From Nocardia neocaledoniensis (GTDB taxonomy: Bacteria > Actinomycetota > Actinomycetes > Mycobacteriales > Mycobacteriaceae), in the NCBI RefSeq assembly GCF_029868625.1, contig NZ_JARWOJ010000234.1, forward strand, positions 21,045 to 85,044: 64,000 bases of DNA. Direction: 5' to 3'. The position numbers and the translations under genes were made by a program. Below, in pieces: positions 49,501 to 56,609 of the stretch (its first letter is position 1; every line of letters begins with the position of its first letter). The notes beneath the pieces are model-generated. The model ran no database searches. It was given only the letters and a program-made list of their open reading frames with translations, and was not told the origin of the DNA.

Positions 49501-50848
49501 CCCCTCGGGGCTCGAGGGAGAAGCTATGGTCGCCGACGCTGACCTGTGCCTGCTTGCCCCCGGGCAGCCCGTCGAACCGTTCCTGCGGTCGCGAGAGCCC
49601 GAGTTCGTCGACGATCCCTGCGAGCCGGTCGATGCGGGCGCGGATGCCGTCGTATGTCCCGGTCTCGTAGGGGTTGGCGAGTTCGGCCTGATCGACGAGT
49701 TCTCGCGCGCGGGCGAGTCGGCCGGCCCGGAAGTGCTCGGCGGCCTCGGTGGTCAGCGATTTGGCGGCCGCACTGCGTTGCGCCTGGCGGGCTTCCACCG
49801 AAGTGGGTGTCTCGTCGTAGAGGTCCGGGTGCGCGCGCAGGTAAGACTCCACCAGAAGCCAGGTCGGGCCGAACCGCTCCCCGGTGGACAACGGCTTGAG
49901 CGGCCCCTCGGTCAAGTAGCGAGGGGCGGTGCCGGGGTTGAAGATCTCCAGTGGGCGGTTGTACCCGCCGTAGGAGTACGCCTCGTCCTCGACCTTGCAG
50001 CGCAGCGTTGCCAGCTCGGCCGGGGTGAACATTGCGTCGGCCTGCGCCAAGCGGATGGCTTCCTCAGCGCTGGTGGCCGTACCGATGCTGCGGGCGCGTT
50101 CCCATCGGCCCTCCTGGGAGTCGCTGGCGGTTGCTTCCCAGACTTCTAGCCCCTCGATCAGGTAATGCCGTTCCCCGGCGGCAAGGACGTCCCCGCCTTC
50201 GCCGGCGCGGGGCTCTACGAACGGAGCCGGGCCCGCGCTTCGTCCTGCCGATGCATGATCTGCGCCAGCTGCTCGCGCTTCTGCTCGATCGTCAGCTCCT
50301 CGTGATCGGCCAGCATCCAGTTCGCTTCCTCGACCAGATGGGGATACCGGCGATCCCACTCGATCGCCTCCGGGCTGCCGGGCTCCATCTCCAGCCGCTG
50401 CTCCACCGCCCGCTCCTCCTGCTGCATCACCAGCAGGTCCCGTTCGGTCTGGCTCGGTTCCGGGTCCTCGTCGGCTTCCGGGGGGGTCGAGTACAGCAGC
50501 TCCGCCAGCGCCGATTCCAGCGCCTGCGCTCGCAGGGTGTTCAGCGTTCCCACTCGCTCCAGGTAGTCCTGCCCCGGCACGATCGCGTTCGTCTCGAGAT
50601 GGGCCGTGATCTGCTCGACCCGCTGGCTGATCTGGTCGCTCAGCTCCTGAAAGAACTCCTCCGGGTCGTCCAGTGCTGCGGTCGTCTGTGGCAGGTACGT
50701 CGAGTAGTACGTCCTGACCTGATCGATGATCATCGCGCTCATTGTCCTTTCGGTTGTCGACGGTCGAGGGGGCCGGGTCCGGGTCACCCCATAGAGCCTC
50801 CAGGCTGAGCTGGCCTTCGCTCTGCATTCTTCGCATTCGCCGCGCCAT
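43562..50848 (-). CDS. Giant DNA methylase-helicase fusion protein
   Basis: About 2428 aa as read from ATG 50848 (AAGGAGG 6 nt upstream). Domains in order: a ~330-aa poorly structured N-terminal region; an N6-DNA methylase SAM fold with LEPGCGAGAF (~810) and the NVPF motif (~875, the variant of NPPF); a helicase domain with Walker A HAVGAGKT (~1513) and VVDELHDF (~1670); helicase C motif VI-like QRDGRGIRQGN (~2085); and a helical C-terminus. This architecture is typical of DarB/LtrC-like proteins of conjugative plasmids, proposed to act in antirestriction or DNA processing. The first ~210 codons overlap another gene in a different frame (see 50215), so the true N-terminus is uncertain. Confidence 0.82.
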   Translation of the reverse strand: MARRMRRMQSEGQLSLEALWGDPDPAPSTVDNRKDNERDDHRSGQDVLLDVPATDDRSTGRPGGVLSGAERPDQPAGRADHGPSRDERDRAGAGLPGASGNAEHPASAGAGIGAGGAAVLDPPGSRRGPGTEPDRTGPAGDAAGGAGGGAAAGDGARQPGGDRVGSPVSPSGRGSELDAGRSRGADDRAEARAAGADHASAGRSAGPAPFVEPRAGEGGDVLAAGERHYLIEGLEVWEATASDSQEGRWERARSIGTATSAEEAIRLAQADAMFTPAELATLRCKVEDEAYSYGGYNRPLEIFNPGTAPRYLTEGPLKPLSTGERFGPTWLLVESYLRAHPDLYDETPTSVEARQAQRSAAAKSLTTEAAEHFRAGRLARARELVDQAELANPYETGTYDGIRARIDRLAGIVDELGLSRPQERFDGLPGGKQAQVSVGDHSFSLEPRGGGRWVVYPKTGGAEDQSTLAEPMPTSEVMPRIRTYLATLSAPQNPEPAAHAPSAATTAAEPRNPATPGAAPEEPLPIVIEHTAEGTLVRNTDKNNLELRQALHDAKFNWSRPQKFWYQRRATDFAVRTRRVGYLRASLTRLGLPFTETNPASALSATAAADAVEVAAPERAHEQRTPTETQRDPAAESVAAAAVSPTASSTPTPPSPSPEGTANTTTATPTAVPTPRTEPPADRPDSAAGNAEVPAPEQSPAPQVEVPRSTQRRIEANLAAIRTLQLVEAESRQPTDAEREVLAKWTSWGAAPQIFDAEREEFRSDAESLRALIGAEGWKQANRTVLNAHYTDPMIVRAMWDHLRALGFTGGQVLEPGCGAGAFIGHAPEAASMTGIELDSTTARIAQTLYPRASIRVESFADTRLPEGHFDAAIGNVPFSSARLHDPVHNAGEHTMHNHFILKSLALTKPGGVVAVVTSSFTMDNKNPAARREIAAQADFLGAIRLPNGTHRRVAGTDVLTDILILRRRDGEARRPGGPFELAVTAELPLTRGQGETESVLVNEYFLNHPEMVLGDLRAGTSVYGGLAVEVLGRGDLEQHLRDALARIADRALSEGIAHQPRELASGERRAAAAAPGDPNEFPGHLRTTASGFEVLHTDGTYSELKVPSTQAEELRALLGLRDTAVALLENEAANAEDSDEIEALRTRLNQRYDRYVERYGAINRCSWHPTGRVDDAGEPVMSVRRPPVMRVFRDDPHAPVVLALEDYDATTDSAVKMAIMRQRVVAPRSPRLGADTAEDAVAICLDTHGKIDLPVIAGLLGVDDDEARVQCRGLIYPDPADNGRYVPAAEYLSGNVRVKLDQAREAAAANPETYSDNVTALTAVVPPDLGPAEIDARLGAVWIEAPDVQAFLNEILNDDTITVEHTKAGEWKVTGGRRGILSTQEFGTSRVPAPKLAQALLRQAPIRVYDPDENGEARIPNPTETEAANEKAEQLNERFSEWVWENPVRAARLSEEYNRRFNNLVLRNYEADGKMLSLPGLSKVYTPRPHQRAAVARMIAEPNVGLFHAVGAGKTLEMAMGVMELKRLGLVNKPAIMVPNSMLDQFAREFLQAYPQARILAAGTEDLAGEKRRQFVARAATGDWDAIILTRGSFQRLEVSRETAHWYFDREIEPRRQYLAELMSGSAKRSVVKRIEDAILKSEEKLKKKLGGPTDPGITFEQSGIDYIVVDELHDFKNLATDTQIESAAIAGSQRAQKLHMVVEYLRDKHNGRAITGATATPLANSITEAYVVQRYLRPDLLEEAGIRNFDEWAATFGKTKTELEMSVDGNSWNLKTRLVGFRNVPELQRMFHVAADVKLPEDLNLPVPKLARRADGQRAPEVISVPATETQLEYVRDLGHRAQMVKSRAVDPTRDNMLKISSDGRAAALDLRLVKSLGLTPGAAEEQGSPTLDTAEGAAIAGYLHSKSPSPSTARYVALYAARSRHEPQRQEPQEIGEEEFGLKLEAAADWMFQKWQAAKDQVYLGRDGQPHARRGGLVVAFCDLGTPGEDWNAYDELKTKLIARGAPPELFAYIHDAKNDKGKAALFTKARNGSIQFLFGSTSKMGVGVNIQDRMVAMLHVDCPWRPADIEQRDGRGIRQGNQNEEIAVGRVVTEGTFDARMWAAQARKAAMVNQFMKGSLTAREIDDIGDAALNANEALAIASGNPLVLEKAEIDIEVTKLERLRRAHQRSQSMLQIRIRDANDVIPKLEAEIDAYTRAIEHRRPTKGDAFAAKVSGRFYDHRGDAGDALAARLLKLIEDPRAVWKEFEDHGVAEIAGFTLDARNVPTGREARVSVVFSDIGDDVYVTLDKATLQKGGTAVMLRLENAVNGLDKRLEVATGRLETERTERERSELRLGKPFEHSERLDTLRERQKEINKELLGSKETETENASTDPAATPDEAESIRSAAMHDAAAMVHQMGGAAVVNSPSGITIISDRGGRAR
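50215..50742 (-). CDS. 175-aa helical protein nested in the helicase reading frame
   Basis: Begins MSAMIIDQVRTYYSTYLPQT with AAAGGACA just before ATG 50742. It is a long acidic helical protein (EEFFQELSDQISQRVEQI; LLVMQQEERAVEQRLEM) without a recognised family. Codon third positions are GC-rich in this frame, unlike the overlapping frame, so this is the probable coding frame. The helicase frame resumes at its stop codon with no ATG/GTG/TTG start until ~50030. Frameshift fusion or an unusual start are possible. Confidence 0.75.
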   Translation of the reverse strand: MSAMIIDQVRTYYSTYLPQTTAALDDPEEFFQELSDQISQRVEQITAHLETNAIVPGQDYLERVGTLNTLRAQALESALAELLYSTPPEADEDPEPSQTERDLLVMQQEERAVEQRLEMEPGSPEAIEWDRRYPHLVEEANWMLADHEELTIEQKREQLAQIMHRQDEARARLRS

Positions 50849-50912
50849 GTTCGCCTCCTTGTTCGGCGGCGGGGCGGCGATGGTCACCAGCCCCAATGGT
50901 TCCGTTGTAGCT

Positions 50913-51065
50913 GATGTATCTAAAACATCCGTTTTGCGGTTTCACCTGCGACGGTTGCCGCGGGTAAACTAGGTATGTCTCTAATGTATCTAATGGTGCG
51001 ATAGATCCGAAAGGCTCGGCGGGGGTACTCGGACCATTAGATGTGGACGCACCTTTAGATACAGT
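50913..51065. promoter_or_regulatory. Cluster of TTTAGATACATT motifs; candidate centromere (parS) or operator
   Basis: Five copies or variants lie within about 150 bp: 50913-50929 (minus), 50982-50993 (minus), 50975-50984 (variant, minus), 51034-51044 (variant, plus) and 51054-51065 (plus). It separates the divergent helicase and partition genes. Clustering of a repeated site beside a ParA locus is typical of centromere or autoregulation sites. Confidence 0.6.
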
Positions 51066-51130
51066 GGAACCCTGCGGCTGCGGTCAGGTGCGACCCAGCG
51101 TGCGACGCCGTCGAGAGGAAGGAAGAGCCT

Positions 51131-51583
51131 GTGGCCGACACACAGTCCGACGCGGCGGGGGGACGTCGATGGAGCCGAGAGAACTTTTCGTGCAGTGACG
51201 AGGTGTGGGGAGCCGCCAAGAAGAAGTGGGGCCAGCAACTCCGCCAGTACCCGACCTGGACCGGATGGCTCGAGGCGGCGCTCGCCGAGAAGACCGCGCG
51301 CACGCGCCAGAACCTCGGCATCTCCACGTTCGAGCCCGCCCCGGACCGATTGCCGCCTGGTCGGCGCACACCCCCGGATCAGGCCGGCACTCGGCCTCGG
51401 CGCTCGTTCAGCTGCTCTGTCGAGGTGTGGCAGGACGCGCGCAACGCATGGTGGGCCGAAGCGGAGTCCTACCCGGCGTGGTCGGACTGGGCCGAAGAGG
51501 CCGTCGCCGAGAAGGCCGAGGGCGACAAGCGGATCACCCAATCGGAGTCGACCGAGGACAAGATCTCATCGAAAACCTCATGA
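51131..51583 (+). CDS. Probable DNA-binding partner of ParA, duplicated domain
   Basis: 150 aa from GTG 51131. It holds two repeats of a ~45-residue unit: FSCSDEVWGAAKKKW with QYPTWTGWLEAALAEK, and FSCSVEVWQDARNAW with SYPAWSDWAEEAVAEK. Its position directly before ParA and just downstream of a cluster of repeated sites suits a ParB-type or repressor role. The repeat fold is not otherwise recognised. ParA starts 17 nt after its stop. Confidence 0.65.
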   Translation: MADTQSDAAGGRRWSRENFSCSDEVWGAAKKKWGQQLRQYPTWTGWLEAALAEKTARTRQNLGISTFEPAPDRLPPGRRTPPDQAGTRPRRSFSCSVEVWQDARNAWWAEAESYPAWSDWAEEAVAEKAEGDKRITQSESTEDKISSKTS

Positions 51584-51600
51584 GCAGAAGGGAATAGAGG

Positions 51601-52788
51601 ATGGGCAAGCAGTACTCGCCCCCGCCCGTGGTGGCGCCGTGGAGTACGGACACCGCGGCCTACGGAGGGCGCGCCGACAGCGGGCTATGGACAGACGGCG
51701 TTCCCGCGCAGGGCGTCAGCCCGCTCCAGCGGGCGCATGCCGGCGAGTGGCGGCACACGTCGTCTGATCGATCAGCGGCGGTTACCCCAGAGTCGCGGGA
51801 CTGGCGCCGAGACCCGGTTCGCCCAGCCCCGGGATCGGGTTGGCGGCGTGCGCTTTATCTGATGTCGGGCAAAACGCTGAACCTCGGAGAGAGCCCCGCC
51901 GAAGTGCGCGCCAGGGAGCTCGACCGGCGAATCCGCACCGCGATCGAGTCCGATTTCCGCATCGGAGTGGTGCAGCTCAAGGGCGGATCAGGGAAGACAA
52001 CGACCGCCATGGGAGTCGGCAACGCCTTCGCAGCCTGCCGGACCGATGGCGTAATCGCGTTCGACGTCAATCCCGATAGGGGCAACCTGGCACGCCGGAC
52101 AACGGCGCGCACCGAGTCCTCGGCGTTGACCCTGCTGGCCGGACCGCGGCCGCGGCGGGTGCAGGACGTGCGCACCCACACGCAACTGACACCGGCGGGC
52201 CTGGACATCTTGGCCTCGGCAGCCGATCCGGCGACGGCCGACAGCTTCTCCGCCCACGACTACCGCCAGCTGGTCGATCTGGCGAGCGACTACTTCCCGC
52301 TGATGCTGGCCGATTGCGGAACCGGGATCACCCACCCAGCGACCCAGGCCGTTCTCGACGAGGCCGATGCGCTGGTGATCCCCCTCGACGCCAAGAAGGA
52401 TTCCGCCGACGAGGCGGTGGCGGCGGTCGAGTACCTCCACACCGCCTTCGCGAAGGACCCCGTGACCGGGGACCCACTGCTGGACGAACGGGACGAGCGC
52501 CGGTGGCTGTACCGGGGCTTGCTGTCCCGGACCGTCGTCGTGATCTCCCATCAGCAGCCCGGCCGGCGAATGTTCGACGCGAGCGCGGCAACGAGGTGGT
52601 TCAACCACTTGGTCCACGCCGTGCACGAGATCCCCTATGACCGTCACCTCGACGAGGGCGGCGTCATCGATCCGCAGTTGCTGCACCCGCGCACAGTGCT
52701 GGCCTATCGAGAGCTTGCGGCGACCCTGGCGGGCCTGTTCCCAATGAAGTACTCGCCCACCTCCGGGCTGGTGCGGCCCGCACGCTAG
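51601..52788 (+). CDS. ParA/MinD-type partition ATPase
   Basis: 395 aa. Residues 1-115 are a low-complexity, Arg/Pro-rich extension. The ATPase begins near VVQLKGGSGKTTT (127-134, deviant Walker A), with DVNPDRGN (switch I), LMLADCGTG (~237) and PLDAKKDSADEA (~262). Similar to plasmid ParA and to MinD-like proteins of actinobacteria. It should segregate the element together with the preceding protein. GAAGGGAATAG precedes ATG 51601. Confidence 0.9.
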   Translation: MGKQYSPPPVVAPWSTDTAAYGGRADSGLWTDGVPAQGVSPLQRAHAGEWRHTSSDRSAAVTPESRDWRRDPVRPAPGSGWRRALYLMSGKTLNLGESPAEVRARELDRRIRTAIESDFRIGVVQLKGGSGKTTTAMGVGNAFAACRTDGVIAFDVNPDRGNLARRTTARTESSALTLLAGPRPRRVQDVRTHTQLTPAGLDILASAADPATADSFSAHDYRQLVDLASDYFPLMLADCGTGITHPATQAVLDEADALVIPLDAKKDSADEAVAAVEYLHTAFAKDPVTGDPLLDERDERRWLYRGLLSRTVVVISHQQPGRRMFDASAATRWFNHLVHAVHEIPYDRHLDEGGVIDPQLLHPRTVLAYRELAATLAGLFPMKYSPTSGLVRPAR

Positions 52789-52824
52789 CGAACGATCTGG
52801 TCAACAGGGATGACACCAACCATG

Positions 52825-52837
52825 TTTTAGATACACT
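52825..52837 (+). promoter_or_regulatory. TTTTAGATACACT motif before 52932 gene
   Basis: Same motif as before the partition genes, 95 nt ahead of ATG 52932, followed by CGAACCATTA. Probably a promoter or operator of the gene pair at 52932-54334. Confidence 0.55.
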
Positions 52838-52931
52838 CGAACCATTAACATAACTAGCGGCTCTGGGTGCTGTGCCCGTTCATGGCCGGCACCCACTGCC
52901 AGCGACCAATCCCGAGAGGAAGGAGTCGACG

Positions 52932-53918
52932 ATGGCCGACGCGAAGGCTGGGCCCGAGCCCAACACTCTCGCCGCAGCGGTGGCGGAGACGATCGCCGCG
53001 TGGCGGGCGCAGGACCCGACCGCCCAGGCGATCCCGCGGCACGTGCGCCGGGAAATCTCGCGCGCCGTACGCAACGACATCCGCTCCCGCCAGCTGGATG
53101 TCTCGATCACGCGCACGCAACTTGAACTGGACATCCTGCACCACCAGAAGGCGGTCGTCGCGGCGGGATTCAAGCCCGAGAAGGAGGAGCAGCACGAGAC
53201 GTGGGCCCGCAAGCAGGCGGAGCTGAGTGACGCCGCTACCCGACTCGAGCGACGGATTCACGAATTACCCCAACTGAGCGCGACCGACCGGGGTAGGGCC
53301 GTGGAGGCGCTGGCGCAGGCGCACGCTGTGCCGGGGGCCGTAGTGCGAGTGAAGTGGGAGGTCAACAGTGCCATGGAAGCGCTCAAAGCTCGTGTCGCGG
53401 AGAAGGTCTCCGCGATCCGTCTCGGCATCACCGCCGTGACGCAGCAGTTGCGTTCAGCTCCCTTCCGGCTGGCGCAGTGGCAGGCAGACGCGATGCACAA
53501 CCAGGCGCGACAGCCGGAAGGCCCCTCGTCGTGGCTCACGCCCGGCCAAGCCGCTGCCCTGGCCGATCTCACGGCGGTGGCGCAGCGCTTCGACAAGGCG
53601 TCGACACAGGCACGCGAAGCCAAGGAGGCTGAGACCGATCTCGCGGCGGTGGTGACCGAGTTCCACGAAGCCCTCACCCGCACACAACAACTCGGCATCA
53701 CCTCCGACCGAATCAACCAGGAACTGCGTGCCGCGCATCAAGCGAGCCAGACCGAACCGCAACGGCAAGGGATGTGGTCGAAAATCCAGGCGGCCGCCCG
53801 CGGTCCGCTGACGCCACCCGCAGCAGCAGCCACCGGTGGACGGGAATTCACCTTCGGCGCGGCACCGGCAGCTCAGGCCGCACCGGTGGCCGCCGCGGCG
53901 AGGAGGGCAGCGCGATGA
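52932..53918 (+). CDS. Coiled-coil plasmid protein, 328 aa
   Basis: ATG 52932 follows AGGAAGGAG; the longer reading from 52872 lacks a good signal. The protein is almost wholly helical (HHQKAVVAAGFKPEKEEQHE and TRLERRIHELPQL) with an Ala/Gln-rich C-terminus. No domain recognised. It overlaps the next gene by ATGA. Confidence 0.6.
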   Translation: MADAKAGPEPNTLAAAVAETIAAWRAQDPTAQAIPRHVRREISRAVRNDIRSRQLDVSITRTQLELDILHHQKAVVAAGFKPEKEEQHETWARKQAELSDAATRLERRIHELPQLSATDRGRAVEALAQAHAVPGAVVRVKWEVNSAMEALKARVAEKVSAIRLGITAVTQQLRSAPFRLAQWQADAMHNQARQPEGPSSWLTPGQAAALADLTAVAQRFDKASTQAREAKEAETDLAAVVTEFHEALTRTQQLGITSDRINQELRAAHQASQTEPQRQGMWSKIQAAARGPLTPPAAAATGGREFTFGAAPAAQAAPVAAAARRAAR

Positions 53919-54334
53919 ACGCGCGGGCCACGACCATCGCTGCGGATCTCGTGTATGCCGTCCGCTACCGGGTCCGAAATCTCTGCGCTGAACTGCGGTA
54001 TTGCCGCGCGTTGCGACTGGCTCTGCTGGTCAAGGCCGATGGTGCCGACTGGCGGCGTGTGCTGCATACGCTGATGGCGACCTACGACGTCTCCACCGTG
54101 CGAGTCGGCGAACACTGGTTCCTGATCGGTCCGCAGGACCCGCGCACCCTTGACCGCCTGCCCGAAGGCAATCGCTGGGCGTGGTACGTGTGTGGTCCCA
54201 GCCTCAGCGCAACCGTGAATCCGTCGCTGAGCTGGGAAGAAACCGTCCCGGGATTCTCTCCGGGCACGGCCCTGGATTACTGCCGAGAGTGGGCCGAGGT
54301 CGCAGCCACTGCCGAGCAGCGGTCGGCGGCATGA
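53915..54334 (+). CDS. Hypothetical protein, 139 aa
   Basis: ATG 53915 overlaps the preceding stop. The N-terminal 50 residues have paired helices with Cys/Arg (VRNLCAELRYCRALRLA). The middle RVGEHWFLIGPQDPRTLDRL suggests a small alpha/beta domain. Not recognised. A TTTTAGATACATT motif lies 32 nt after its stop. Confidence 0.5.
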   Translation: MNARATTIAADLVYAVRYRVRNLCAELRYCRALRLALLVKADGADWRRVLHTLMATYDVSTVRVGEHWFLIGPQDPRTLDRLPEGNRWAWYVCGPSLSATVNPSLSWEETVPGFSPGTALDYCREWAEVAATAEQRSAA

Positions 54335-54365
54335 TTGCGGCCGGCCGGCGAAACTGCGACACTGC

Positions 54366-54378
54366 TTTTAGATACATT
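54366..54378 (+). promoter_or_regulatory. TTTTAGATACATT motif before 54429 gene
   Basis: Exact copy of the recurring motif, followed by CGCACC, 51 nt before ATG 54429. Likely a promoter/operator. Confidence 0.55.
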
Positions 54379-54428
54379 CGCACCACGCGCAGGTTGGCCA
54401 TCGACGACGAAAGAGGAGGTCATCAGAA

Positions 54429-54632
54429 ATGTCGCTTCTGCTGGTGTACCCGGTCGTTGCTGTGCTGATCGTGGTCGTGGTGGTTGCCGTCAACATGGCA
54501 CACCCGAACCCGGCCCCCGCGCGAGGCCGTAAGCGGACGGGGCGGAAGGCTCTGGGAGCAGTGGGTGGTGTCCTCGGCGCAGCCGTGGGCATGACGCTGG
54601 CCGGTCTGGCCGGAGTCGCAAAGCGCAGGTAA
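54429..54632 (+). CDS. Small membrane protein, 67 aa
   Basis: ATG 54429 is preceded by AGAGGAGG. Residues 1-22 form a hydrophobic helix (LLLVYPVVAVLIVVVVV), followed by a basic segment (RGRKRTGRKA) and a second glycine-rich hydrophobic stretch. Function unknown. It sits between two copies of the TTTTAGATACATT motif. Confidence 0.6.
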   Translation: MSLLLVYPVVAVLIVVVVVAVNMAHPNPAPARGRKRTGRKALGAVGGVLGAAVGMTLAGLAGVAKRR

Positions 54633-54670
54633 GCAGTCCCGGCGGACTCGCAGCGCTGGCGCAGGCTCCA

Positions 54671-54683
54671 TTTTAGATACATT
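54671..54683 (+). promoter_or_regulatory. TTTTAGATACATT motif before the primase gene
   Basis: Exact copy of the recurring motif, 41 nt before GTG 54725. Confidence 0.55.
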
Positions 54684-54724
54684 AGCTCCATCAGATTCAT
54701 AAGCACCCGTGGAGGTGGTGCGCC

Positions 54725-56596
54725 GTGAGAACTGATAAGCCCGGCTCACCTCCGTCGTTTGCCCGGATCACCCGGGCACTCGACGAGTGGGCATTCGAGA
54801 ACAGTCGCCCGGCAGGACCAGCATCGAAGCGCGGGCAGTGGACGATGTACCACTGCCCGGCGCATCAGGACGATGATCCGAGCTTGGGCCTGATCTACAA
54901 CGCGGACAAGCACAAGACCGTGGTCAGATGCTTTACCGGATGCTCCGACACCGAGGTGCTGGCCACGGTCGGCCTGCCTGAATCAGCGATCTGGGACCGG
55001 CAATGGGTCCGCGCGCCCGGCTCGCCGTCGCGGCCGCGGGCGCCGCGACCGGAAGGGCCGGAAGCGCGACGTGACGCACAGGTTCCGCCGAAGCCCTCGA
55101 AGAAGGAACGCCTCGGCAAGGTGGTCGGTCCCCGCTACCAGGCGGCGATCTACCACTACACCGACCACCGAGGACGCCCCCTCGGTGAGGTCGTGCGAAT
55201 GCACGTTCCGCACGAGCGCGGCACCGACAAGATGTTCTTCCAGCGCAAGATGGATGCCGGCGGGCGTTGGAGCAAAGGCGGGTTCGAACCGGTGCTGTAT
55301 CACCTTCCCGAGGTGGTACAGGCAATCGCTGACGGCGAAGACATCCACCTCCCCGAAGGAGAGAAGGACGTCGACCGAATTCGGGCTGCCGGCCGGTTCG
55401 CCACCTGCAATGCAATGGGTGCCGGTTCGTTTCGGCTCGAGCACGCCCGCCAGCTCACCGGCGCACGGCGAGTAATCATCATCGCTGATCGCGATTCAGC
55501 GGGCTACCAGCACGCCCTCCAGGTCAAGCGAATGCTGGTCGGGCGTGTGGGGGAAGTGCTCGTCGTGGAAGCGGCGACCGGCAAGGACGCCAGCAACCAC
55601 TTCGATCTCGGGCACGACTTCGACGAGTTTGTGCCCATCACCGATGAACAACTTGAGCGCGGATTCCCCGGTGCGGACGAGGCCATCGCGGCGGCCGAGA
55701 AGGCCATGGAGGGCGTGTTCCGGCGGTCGTTCGACCCCGAGACAGGCTGGCGGTGGCAGTGGGCCCCGGAAGCAGAGACCGAACTCGGGATCGAGAGTGC
55801 GCCCGCGAAATCAGTGCAGAACCAACAGAATCCGGAGACGACCATGGCACAGACCGCAATCGCGCCGGGCGAAGGCGTCCAGATAACCGTCTACACCAAA
55901 CCGCAGTGCCCGCAGTGCGATGCCACCAAGCGCACCCTCGACAATCTCGGGTTCGACTATCGGATCGTCGATGTCACCCAGGACTCGGCCGCACGCCAGC
56001 GATTGCTGGACATGGGGTTCCAGGGCGCGCCGGTGGTGGAGGCGGGAGACGTTCGGTTCTCCGGATTCCGTCCCGACAAGCTCAAGACCCTGCCCGGTGT
56101 TATGCGCGCTGATGTGCTGGCAGAACAGGAGGCGGCTACTGCGCAGCCTGGGTTTCCATCCACGGCGGATCGCCTGAGCGTCGACGCGGTACAGGCGTGG
56201 GCAGGCCCGTATCTGCGCGCTGCCATGCGGCGGGGGAAGATCCCAGAGGTTGGCTCACCGCAGTGGGCCGCACTTCCCAACGGTGACCCTCGCAAGACTG
56301 GCGCGGTGGTGGAGGCCGCCCTGCGCTACGTGCAGCAGGCCAGCGCCGCCGAGGCTACCGCCCCCGTAGCGCGCAGCCAGACCTCGACGGTGACGGCTAC
56401 CGCCCGCAACGGCAGTGGGCGCCCAACCTTCGCCCAACTGCAAGAGGCCCGGCGCGGGGAACAGGCGCTGCGGGCGGCGAACGGACCGCTGACCCCGTCT
56501 GCCGGAGCGCCCGCGGCCGCCGGTACGTCGATGACCCCGGCCAGTAGAGCAAATACCAGCGCTGCCCCGCAGCGGACTCCCGGACGCGGACGTTGA
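54725..56596 (+). CDS. Primase-type Toprim protein fused to glutaredoxin-like and DUF2742-like domains
   Basis: 623 aa from GTG 54725 (GGAGGTGG upstream). Residues ~35-75 form a zinc-finger (YHCPAHQ, VRCFTGCSDTEV). Residues ~195-300 are a Toprim-like domain (LPEGEKDVDRI and IIIADRDSAGYQHA). Residues ~385-455 form a NrdH/glutaredoxin-like domain with CPQC. Residues ~490-545 (VQAWAGPYLRAAMRR and WAALPNGDPRKTGAV) match DUF2742. An in-frame ATG at 55844 with GGAG upstream lies between the primase and redoxin parts, so the C-terminal half may also be made separately. It would prime plasmid replication. Confidence 0.85.
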   Translation: MRTDKPGSPPSFARITRALDEWAFENSRPAGPASKRGQWTMYHCPAHQDDDPSLGLIYNADKHKTVVRCFTGCSDTEVLATVGLPESAIWDRQWVRAPGSPSRPRAPRPEGPEARRDAQVPPKPSKKERLGKVVGPRYQAAIYHYTDHRGRPLGEVVRMHVPHERGTDKMFFQRKMDAGGRWSKGGFEPVLYHLPEVVQAIADGEDIHLPEGEKDVDRIRAAGRFATCNAMGAGSFRLEHARQLTGARRVIIIADRDSAGYQHALQVKRMLVGRVGEVLVVEAATGKDASNHFDLGHDFDEFVPITDEQLERGFPGADEAIAAAEKAMEGVFRRSFDPETGWRWQWAPEAETELGIESAPAKSVQNQQNPETTMAQTAIAPGEGVQITVYTKPQCPQCDATKRTLDNLGFDYRIVDVTQDSAARQRLLDMGFQGAPVVEAGDVRFSGFRPDKLKTLPGVMRADVLAEQEAATAQPGFPSTADRLSVDAVQAWAGPYLRAAMRRGKIPEVGSPQWAALPNGDPRKTGAVVEAALRYVQQASAAEATAPVARSQTSTVTATARNGSGRPTFAQLQEARRGEQALRAANGPLTPSAGAPAAAGTSMTPASRANTSAAPQRTPGRGR

Positions 56597-56609
56597 AAGG
56601 GGAACGAGG

